NCBI GenBank assembly: GCA_002772995.1
Contig: PFCO01000003.1
Span: 2,840 to 40,065 of the forward strand
Direction of reading: 5' to 3'
Source: Candidatus Niyogibacteria bacterium CG10_big_fil_rev_8_21_14_0_10_46_36
GTDB lineage: Bacteria > Patescibacteriota > Minisyncoccia > 1-14-0-10-42-19
Length of the DNA stretch: 37,226 bases
Shown here piece after piece: positions 31,705-37,226 of the stretch. The notes under the pieces are model-generated. The model saw only the letters and a program-made list of their open reading frames with translations. It was not told the origin of the DNA and did no database searches. Each line of letters opens with the position of its first letter. Within the stretch, counting starts at the first letter, position 1. A program made the position numbers and the translations under genes.

Positions 31705-33537
31705 ATGATTCATTCTCAGAAAAAATCACATACACAAAAACGATCTCCGCGCAAATCTTCTGCGGGGCGTACTTCGCATAGACGCACTCAGAAAAAAACC
31801 TACCGCAGCCCAATGCGACAGCACTCTGCAACAGGACATGTGCCGTCCCGGCACCCCGCGCCAAAAAGGCACCCTGACGCACTTCGCATCATTGCGCTCG
31901 GAGGGCTCGGAGAAGTCGGCCGGAATATGACACTCCTTGAATATAAGGAAGAAATAGTAGTCATTGATGTAGGGTTCCGGATGCCCGAAGAAAATATGCC
32001 GGGCATTGATTACATTATCCCGAATGTAGACTACCTCAAAGATAAAAAACAAAATATTTTGGGCGTACTCATGACGCATGGGCACTATGACCACATTGGC
32101 GCAATCCCCTATCTTGTCGAGCGAATGGGATACCCTACCTTTTACGGCGCGCCTCTTACTAAGGCAATAACAGTAAAACGCCAAGATGATTTTCGCCATC
32201 TTAAAAAGCTTGATTTTGAAGAAGTAAAGAACGGCGACACTATTAAGCTTGGGAGTTTTGAGGTGGAATTCTTCAGCGTAAACCACAATATTCCCGACGA
32301 TTTGGGGCTCCGCATCAAAACTCCGGTAGGAACGGTTATTTGCACATCGGACTTTAAAATCGACGAAGCACCGGTAAATGACCAGCCGGCAGACCTCGAA
32401 AAGTTCAAGCGTTTCGGAGACGAGGGGGTGTTGCTTCTTTTAGGAGACAGCACCGGCGCTGAAGAAGAAGGCCATTCAATATCAGAAAGCTCGATTCATA
32501 CGAACATTGATGAAATATTTGTACAGGCAAAGGGCAAAGTGATTGCGGCAACATTCGGGTCGCTTATTAACCGGGTCCAGCAAATTATCCAGATATCAGA
32601 AAAATACGGCCGTAAGGTTGCGCTTGAAGGATATAGCATGCGTACAAATGCAGAAATTTCACAAAAATTAGGATATCTCAAAGTACAAAAAGGAACAATT
32701 ATCCAGTCAAAAGAATTAGATAATTATCCGGACAATAAAATAACTGTTATTACGACCGGCGCCCAAGGCGAAGAAAATGCGGGACTTATGCGTATCGCGA
32801 ACCGCGAACACCGTTTTGTCCACCTCAAAAAAGGAGATACGGTTATCTTTTCGTCGTCAGTCATCCCGGGAAACGAACGGATGGTCCAAGCGCTCAAGGA
32901 TACTATTTTCCGCCAAGGCGCAGATGTCTTCCATTACCGCATGATGGACATTCATGCGGGAGGACACGGCCAGCGAGACGATTTGCGCATGATGTTAAAA
33001 CTCCTGCGTCCGAAAATGCTGATGCCTGTGCACGGCCAATATTCAATGCTCGTACAGCATGGGCGTCTTGGCGAAGAAATGGGCATCCCCGCAAAAAACA
33101 TAGCAATCGCAGATAACGGCCAGGTAATTGAGGTAACCAATGACAGCATTGCTGTCACTAAAGAAACAGTACCGGCAAACCTTGTTATGGTTGACGGGCT
33201 TGGTGTGGGAGATGTCGGCGAAGTAGTACTACGCGACCGCCAGGCGCTTGCCGAAGACGGTATATTCGTCATTATTGCAGTAGTAGACAGCCAAACCGGA
33301 AAAGTACGCGGCTCCCCCGATATTATTTCGCGCGGGTTTATTTATCTTCGGGAATCAAAAGATCTTTTATTCCAAACGCGCCAACTCACCAAAAAAGTGA
33401 TTGAAGACGCAACACAGAACATGCATCCAGTGAATTGGACATGGGTCAAAGATAATGTTCGCGACCGGCTTGGAAAGTATCTCTTTCAGAAGACAGAAAG
33501 ACGGCCCATGGTATTGCCGGTGGTCATAGAAGTGTAA
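31705..33537 (+). CDS. rnj: Ribonuclease J, 610 aa
   Basis: RNase J is a metallo-beta-lactamase-fold 5'-3' exonuclease and endonuclease that matures and decays RNA. Zinc motif HGHYDH (125-130), the beta-CASP region (GDSTGAEEEGHSISE, FGSLINRVQQII, EGYSMRTN), SSSVIPGNE, IHAGGHG and PVHGQY are present, with the C-terminal RNase J domain following. The first 57 residues are an extra, very basic Arg/Lys/His/Ser/Gln-rich tail not found in Bacillus RNase J. A start at an internal ATG (residue 37) is possible. The ATG at 31705 lies 5 nt after TATTAT (31694-31699), so the long form is favoured. The tail may bind RNA or ribosomes. Confidence 0.95.
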   Translation: MIHSQKKSHTQKRSPRKSSAGRTSHRRTQKKTYRSPMRQHSATGHVPSRHPAPKRHPDALRIIALGGLGEVGRNMTLLEYKEEIVVIDVGFRMPEENMPGIDYIIPNVDYLKDKKQNILGVLMTHGHYDHIGAIPYLVERMGYPTFYGAPLTKAITVKRQDDFRHLKKLDFEEVKNGDTIKLGSFEVEFFSVNHNIPDDLGLRIKTPVGTVICTSDFKIDEAPVNDQPADLEKFKRFGDEGVLLLLGDSTGAEEEGHSISESSIHTNIDEIFVQAKGKVIAATFGSLINRVQQIIQISEKYGRKVALEGYSMRTNAEISQKLGYLKVQKGTIIQSKELDNYPDNKITVITTGAQGEENAGLMRIANREHRFVHLKKGDTVIFSSSVIPGNERMVQALKDTIFRQGADVFHYRMMDIHAGGHGQRDDLRMMLKLLRPKMLMPVHGQYSMLVQHGRLGEEMGIPAKNIAIADNGQVIEVTNDSIAVTKETVPANLVMVDGLGVGDVGEVVLRDRQALAEDGIFVIIAVVDSQTGKVRGSPDIISRGFIYLRESKDLLFQTRQLTKKVIEDATQNMHPVNWTWVKDNVRDRLGKYLFQKTERRPMVLPVVIEV

Positions 33538-33542
33538 ACAAG

Positions 33543-33548
33543 TATAAT
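33543..33548 (+). promoter_or_regulatory. -10 box of trpS
   Basis: Perfect TATAAT ends 6 nt before the trpS ATG at 33555, so the mRNA should be leaderless. No clear -35. Confidence 0.6.
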
Positions 33549-33554
33549 AAGAAT

Positions 33555-34562
33555 ATGGCAGAAGAAGGGAAAAAACGGATATTCAGCGGCATACAACCGT
33601 CAGGCGTCATCCATATCGGAAACTACTTAGGCGCCATCAAGCAATTTACCGAGCTCCAGCTCCAGCACGAAGCGTTTTTTTGCGTCGTAGACCAGCATGC
33701 GATTACCGTGCCGCAAGAGCCTGAACAACTCTACGAAAACACGCTATCGGTAGCGGCTCTCTATATTGCATCGGGCATCAACCCAAAAATTGCAAACATA
33801 TTTATTCAGTCGCATGTGCCCGCACACACCGAGCTTGCATGGATATTGAACACTATCACACCTATCGGAGAGCTTGAGCGGATGACGCAATTTAAAGACA
33901 AAACACAAGCCCAAACAAAAGAAACAGGCATACTTGCGGGGCTTCTGAATTACCCCACGCTTATGGCAGCGGACATTCTCTTGTATGGCACGCACGCAGT
34001 GCCTGTCGGTGAAGACCAAACTCAGCACATAGAACTGACTCGAATGCTCGCACAGCGTTTTAATAACAAATACGGAGAAACATTCGTTATTCCCCAAGCA
34101 TTGGTGCAGGAACATGCGGCACGCATCATGAGTCTGCTTGACCCGGCAAAGAAAATGTCAAAATCTGCAGATAGCCCGAAAAGTTATATCAGCATGCTGG
34201 ATGCTCCGGATGAAATACGCCAAAAAATAAAAAATGCAGTTACTGATTCGGGGAACGAAGTCTCCTACGACAAGCAGAAGCGTCCCGCGATATCAAACCT
34301 TATCTCCATACATCGAGCACTTACGGGCGCGGCCTTCAATAAAATAGGAGAACAATATAAAGGAAAAGGGTACGCTGACTTCAAACAAGACCTTGCGGAC
34401 ATTATCATACAAGAACTAACACCCATCCAGGAACGCTATCAGGCGCTCATGGAAAACAAGAAAGAGCTGGAACATATTCTCCGTGAAGGCGCACGGAATG
34501 CCTCGGCAATAGCCGAAAAGAAACTACTCGAAGCAAAAGAAAAAATGGGATTCTACATCTAA
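33555..34562 (+). CDS. trpS: Tryptophan-tRNA ligase, 335 aa
   Basis: Class I aminoacyl-tRNA synthetase charging tRNA-Trp. FSGIQPSGVIHIGN (10-23) holds the HIGH-type motif (HIGN), and KMSKS is at 200-204. The substrate pocket shows VDQHAIT and the family sequence GEDQTQHIELTR (152-163). Length is typical. The gene follows rnj by 17 nt but has its own TATAAT. Confidence 0.97.
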   Translation: MAEEGKKRIFSGIQPSGVIHIGNYLGAIKQFTELQLQHEAFFCVVDQHAITVPQEPEQLYENTLSVAALYIASGINPKIANIFIQSHVPAHTELAWILNTITPIGELERMTQFKDKTQAQTKETGILAGLLNYPTLMAADILLYGTHAVPVGEDQTQHIELTRMLAQRFNNKYGETFVIPQALVQEHAARIMSLLDPAKKMSKSADSPKSYISMLDAPDEIRQKIKNAVTDSGNEVSYDKQKRPAISNLISIHRALTGAAFNKIGEQYKGKGYADFKQDLADIIIQELTPIQERYQALMENKKELEHILREGARNASAIAEKKLLEAKEKMGFYI

Positions 34563-34592
34563 AAAACATTCCGGCTACGCCGGAATGTTTTT
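34562..34592. terminator. Bidirectional terminator between trpS and the phosphohexomutase
   Basis: AAAAACATTCCGGC (34562-34575), loop TAC, GCCGGAATGTTTTT (34579-34592). The right arm is also the last coding codons (Asn-Ile-Pro-Ala) and stop of the minus-strand gene. Confidence 0.9.
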
Positions 34593-35921
34593 TATTTTAT
34601 CTTCCAACTCCTTTTGTTTCTCCGCGAGAAGCTCTTTTGTATGCGCCTCCACCACTAACCGCAACAATGGTTCTGTGTGGGATGGGCGCACATTAAAACG
34701 CCATTCGGGGTATTCTACCGTGAGTCCGTCAAAATCGTCTTGCGTGCCGTCTGCGTATGCGTTCCGCAGGAGCGCAATGCTTTGGAGCCTATCTGTTACG
34801 GAAAAGTTAATCTCTCCCGAATTCGGATACACCGCGTACTGCTTCATCAATTCGCTGAATTTTTTGTCCTGCCTTGCAAAGAAAAAAAGAACCCGCTGAA
34901 ATGCCACAAGCGCAGAATCCAAAAAATAAAAATCGCCGAAATACATGTGCCCCGAGGGCTCTACACCGAATGCCGCTTTATGTTCGCGCATCACCTTCTT
35001 TACATGAGAATGCCCGACGCGCGAAAATACCACCGTTGCGCCTTTTCGTCCGGCAACCTCAGAAAATACCTTTGATGCATTTTTTGTCGTTACTGCAGTA
35101 TCTCCTTTTTGTAATACCATATCGGAAAGAAATGCGCCCACAATATCGCTTCGGACGCGCTTTCCGTTCTGATCCAAAAACGCTATGCGGTCACCGTCAC
35201 CATCAATCACTACGCCAAACTCCGAAGCAGTATCAATAATCTTTTGAGATGCGGCTTGTATTGATTCTTCTTGGAGCGGATCAGGACCATGGTTAGGAAA
35301 GTTGCCGTCAGCACTCAAGAAAAGCGGCTTATAATCAACAGGTACGCGTGAGAGAAATTTCCGGGTCAGTTCCCCCGCCGAACCGTTTGAGGCATCCACA
35401 ACCACTTTTACCGGCCGGGCGATCTCCCCATAATCGTATAATGTATCAAGATATTTTTCCGAAAAGTCATGGAATGTAGACTTTCCCTGCGAAAGCCCGC
35501 GAGCCGGCTCCTCTCCGCTGATGTCGCGTATGGCGGCAATGCCACCCTCAAAACCGATGGGGATGGCTTCTTCTCCCACGAACTTAAATCCATTGTATTC
35601 TTTGGAATTATGAGATGCGGTTATCATAGCACCCGCAGCGGCTTTCCCCTCAATTACGCTAAAGTAAAAAAGCGGCGTGCTTACAATGCCGATATCTAAA
35701 ATATCGCGGCCATGGTCAAGTATACCCTGCGTAAACGCTTCGTGTAGTTCGGGAGATGAAAGCCGGGCATCACGCCCGACTACGATAGGCCCTGACCACC
35801 GTTTTCGCTTCACAAACTCCACAAATGACGCACCGATACGGTACGCCACATTGATATCAATTTCGTCAGGATGCCTGCCTCGTATGTCATATTCTTTAAA
35901 AATTGAGGGATTGATATTCAT
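34575..35921 (-). CDS. manB: Phosphomannomutase/phosphoglucomutase, 448 aa
   Basis: Alpha-D-phosphohexomutase that moves phosphate between C6 and C1 of mannose or glucose, supplying sugar nucleotides for glycans. It begins FKEYDIRGRHPDEI. The phosphoserine loop is TASHN (101-105, Ser103), the metal loop DGDGDR (240-245), the sugar-binding loop EPSGH (321-325) and the phosphate-binding loop RPSHTEP (412-418). Length and motifs fit the PMM/PGM subgroup (also called algC or manB). A specific glucosamine enzyme (GlmM) is less likely because of the EPSGH loop. No Shine-Dalgarno is evident. It may feed the glycosyltransferase at 4453-6006. Confidence 0.93.
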   Translation of the reverse strand: MNINPSIFKEYDIRGRHPDEIDINVAYRIGASFVEFVKRKRWSGPIVVGRDARLSSPELHEAFTQGILDHGRDILDIGIVSTPLFYFSVIEGKAAAGAMITASHNSKEYNGFKFVGEEAIPIGFEGGIAAIRDISGEEPARGLSQGKSTFHDFSEKYLDTLYDYGEIARPVKVVVDASNGSAGELTRKFLSRVPVDYKPLFLSADGNFPNHGPDPLQEESIQAASQKIIDTASEFGVVIDGDGDRIAFLDQNGKRVRSDIVGAFLSDMVLQKGDTAVTTKNASKVFSEVAGRKGATVVFSRVGHSHVKKVMREHKAAFGVEPSGHMYFGDFYFLDSALVAFQRVLFFFARQDKKFSELMKQYAVYPNSGEINFSVTDRLQSIALLRNAYADGTQDDFDGLTVEYPEWRFNVRPSHTEPLLRLVVEAHTKELLAEKQKELEDKIKNIPA

Positions 35922-35949
35922 TACTTTCTAGCTTACCATAGCACTGTAT

Positions 35950-36984
35950 ATGCTAAAAATCGGCATCGTGGGGCTTCCGAATGTGGGCAAATCAACCCTG
36001 TTTAAGGCCCTCACCAAAAAACAAGTAGATATCGCGAATTATCCGTTCGCAACCATTGACCCGAATGTGGGGGTCGTTGCCGTGCCTGATGAACGCCTGG
36101 AGGCGCTTTCTATGTTTTCAAAATCAAAAAAAACGGTTCCGGCATCCATAGAATTTTTTGACATTGCGGGACTCGTTCGTGGCGCGCATAAAGGCGAGGG
36201 ACTCGGCAATCAGTTTTTAAGCAACATCAAGGAGGTGGATGCGGTAATTGAGGTAGTACGTGCCTTTGAAGACGAGAACATCCTTCATGTGACAGGCGCG
36301 GTTGACCCAAAAGATGATATAGAAACCATTCACACAGAACTCATACTCGCAGACCTAAAAATAGTAGAAGGCGCGCTTACGCGTGCGGAAAAATTAACGC
36401 GGGGGGATGACAAAGACGCAAAATTACATCATCAAATGCTGAAAGAAATGAGTGTACTGCTAAGCAACGGCATTTTTGCGTCACACGCATCCGAAGAGAT
36501 ACGCGAAAAAATAAAGGACCTAAATCTCCTTACCGCAAAAACATTTATTTTATTACTGAATACAAAAGAGGATGCGTACACGCTCCCCTTTTCACCGGAA
36601 GAATATAATTTTAAAAATGTGGTATCCCTCAACTTAAAATTAGAGGAGGAGATACAAGATGCTAATGATGAAGAAGCGCGGTCCCTTTCAGAAATAGACT
36701 CGCTCATAAAGGCAGCGTATGAGGCGCTTGATCTTATTACATTTTTTACTACTGGCGAAGACGAATCCCGCGCATGGCCCATACCACGGCACTCCTCGGC
36801 TCCGCGCGCAGGACGCGCAATACACTCCGATTTTGAGCAAAAATTCATCCGCGCTGAAGTTATCGGCTACAAAGAGCTACTGGAAGCGGGCTCGTACGCC
36901 AAGGCACGCGAAAAGGGCCTTTTACGCACTGAGGGCAAAAAATATGTGGTACAAGACGGAGATGTTATAGAATTCAGAGTATAA
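35950..36984 (+). CDS. ychF: Ribosome-binding ATPase YchF, 344 aa
   Basis: YchF (OLA1 family) is an Obg-related P-loop protein that prefers ATP and binds ribosomes. P-loop GLPNVGKST (8-16), switch region NYPFATIDPNVG (about 30-41), G3 DIAGLVRGAHKGEGLGN (about 71-87), and a C-terminal TGS domain (about 260-344) with the family sequence RAGRAIHSDFEQKFIRAEVI. The G4 position reads LLNTKED. Slightly shorter than the E. coli protein (363). Its start overlaps no other gene and lies 28 nt from the divergent phosphohexomutase gene. Confidence 0.97.
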   Translation: MLKIGIVGLPNVGKSTLFKALTKKQVDIANYPFATIDPNVGVVAVPDERLEALSMFSKSKKTVPASIEFFDIAGLVRGAHKGEGLGNQFLSNIKEVDAVIEVVRAFEDENILHVTGAVDPKDDIETIHTELILADLKIVEGALTRAEKLTRGDDKDAKLHHQMLKEMSVLLSNGIFASHASEEIREKIKDLNLLTAKTFILLLNTKEDAYTLPFSPEEYNFKNVVSLNLKLEEEIQDANDEEARSLSEIDSLIKAAYEALDLITFFTTGEDESRAWPIPRHSSAPRAGRAIHSDFEQKFIRAEVIGYKELLEAGSYAKAREKGLLRTEGKKYVVQDGDVIEFRV

Positions 36985-36988
36985 ATCA

Positions 36989-37016
36989 TTGACTTTTTCC
37001 CTATTTCCGCTACTCT
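36989..37016 (+). promoter_or_regulatory. Promoter of rpsF
   Basis: TTGACT (36989-36994), 16 bases, TACTCT (37011-37016). TATACT overlaps at 37016-37021. The start codon at 37025 is 8 nt beyond the first -10 choice, again close to leaderless. Confidence 0.5.
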
Positions 37017-37024
37017 ATACTAAT

Positions 37025-37226
37025 ATGGCAGAGGCTGTAAAAACAGTAAAAACAGAGGAAAAGGATGCCCAGCAAGCTGAGCATATTCTTTATGAGTGCG
37101 CCTATCTTCTTGATGGAAATATTGCAGAAGAAAAAGCAACCGAAGTAGCCGCTTCTTTGCGGGGCGCAATAGAGAAAATGAAGAGCATTATAGTGGAAGA
37201 GACTCAGCCTAAGCTCCGGAAGCTTG
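37025..37226 (+). CDS. rpsF: Ribosomal protein S6, N-terminal part (runs off the window)
   Basis: The frame is open from ATG 37025 to the window edge (67 residues). After an 18-residue charged extension the sequence YECAYLLDGNIAEEKATEVAASLRGAIEK and then PKLRKL follow the S6 pattern of a first beta strand, a helix, then a strand ending in PKxRxLAY. S6 is a small-subunit protein that binds with S18. It follows ychF by 40 nt with its own promoter. The partial length and N-terminal extension lower certainty a little. Confidence 0.8.
   Translation, partial: MAEAVKTVKTEEKDAQQAEHILYECAYLLDGNIAEEKATEVAASLRGAIEKMKSIIVEETQPKLRKL

Noticed and set aside
33538-33554. T-box or tryptophan attenuator before trpS
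   Set aside because: Only 17 bases separate rnj and trpS, and TATAAT lies 6 nt from the ATG, leaving no leader to fold.
1-37226. CRISPR array, phage genes or transposases
   Set aside because: No regularly spaced repeats and no recognisable integrase, transposase or phage structural protein were seen.

Overview
The window looks like a chromosomal segment of a Patescibacteria (Candidate Phyla Radiation) bacterium, most likely Parcubacteria-like. Support: housekeeping genes scattered on both strands in short units (recG, ftsH, parB, dprA-topA-rel, murC, secG, rnj, trpS, a phosphohexomutase, ychF, rpsF); many genes whose start codon lies 5-8 nt after a -10 box (apparently leaderless mRNAs); convergent pairs sharing one terminator; and no tRNA with an encoded CCA. 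UGA is used as a stop (for example at the ATGA overlaps), so the code is not the UGA-glycine code of Gracilibacteria/SR1. Taxonomy is inferred, not searched.

Layout. 1-2.25 kb is an accessory stretch: a hypothetical gene with a clear promoter and strong ribosome binding site, REP-like palindromes, two small predicted membrane/exported proteins, and a possible structured small RNA ending in a terminator. 2.3-4.4 kb is recG, convergent with a membrane glycosyltransferase and a small membrane protein (4.45-6.4 kb, minus). 6.5-20.6 kb is the most unusual block. All on the minus strand, it holds a single-ring Clp/Hsp100-type AAA+ ATPase, SpoVR, a DUF444/YeaH-type VWA protein, PrkA, a tRNA with anticodon UAU inside nested inverted repeats, ftsH, an unknown protein with a weak MYG1/DHH resemblance, a large unknown protein with a C-terminal helix-hairpin-helix, and a Leu/Glu/Phe/Val-type dehydrogenase. 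20.8-26.8 kb holds tRNA-Leu(CAA) with a duplicated 3' end, parB, and dprA-topA-rel. 26.8-28.1 kb encodes an indoleamine 2,3-dioxygenase family protein, unexpected in this kind of genome. 28.2-37.2 kb holds murC, secG, a membrane-anchored peptide-binding protein, tRNA-Leu(CAG), RNase J, trpS, a phosphohexomutase, ychF and the start of rpsF.

How the genes fit together. PrkA, DUF444 and SpoVR form a known trio in other bacteria (yeaG-yeaH-ycgB in E. coli; prkA, yhbH and spoVR in Bacillus), linked to starvation, stationary phase or sporulation. Here DUF444 and SpoVR overlap by ATGA, and prkA precedes them with its own promoter and terminator. The solo AAA+ ATPase, the two unknown proteins and the dehydrogenase flank the trio in the same orientation. 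All of these except the coupled spoVR have strong Shine-Dalgarno sequences, and several have -10 boxes about 40-50 nt upstream, while most housekeeping genes nearby look leaderless. This contrast suggests a separately regulated, possibly starvation-related module, which is the best candidate in the window for an undescribed system. No CRISPR array, transposase or phage gene was seen.
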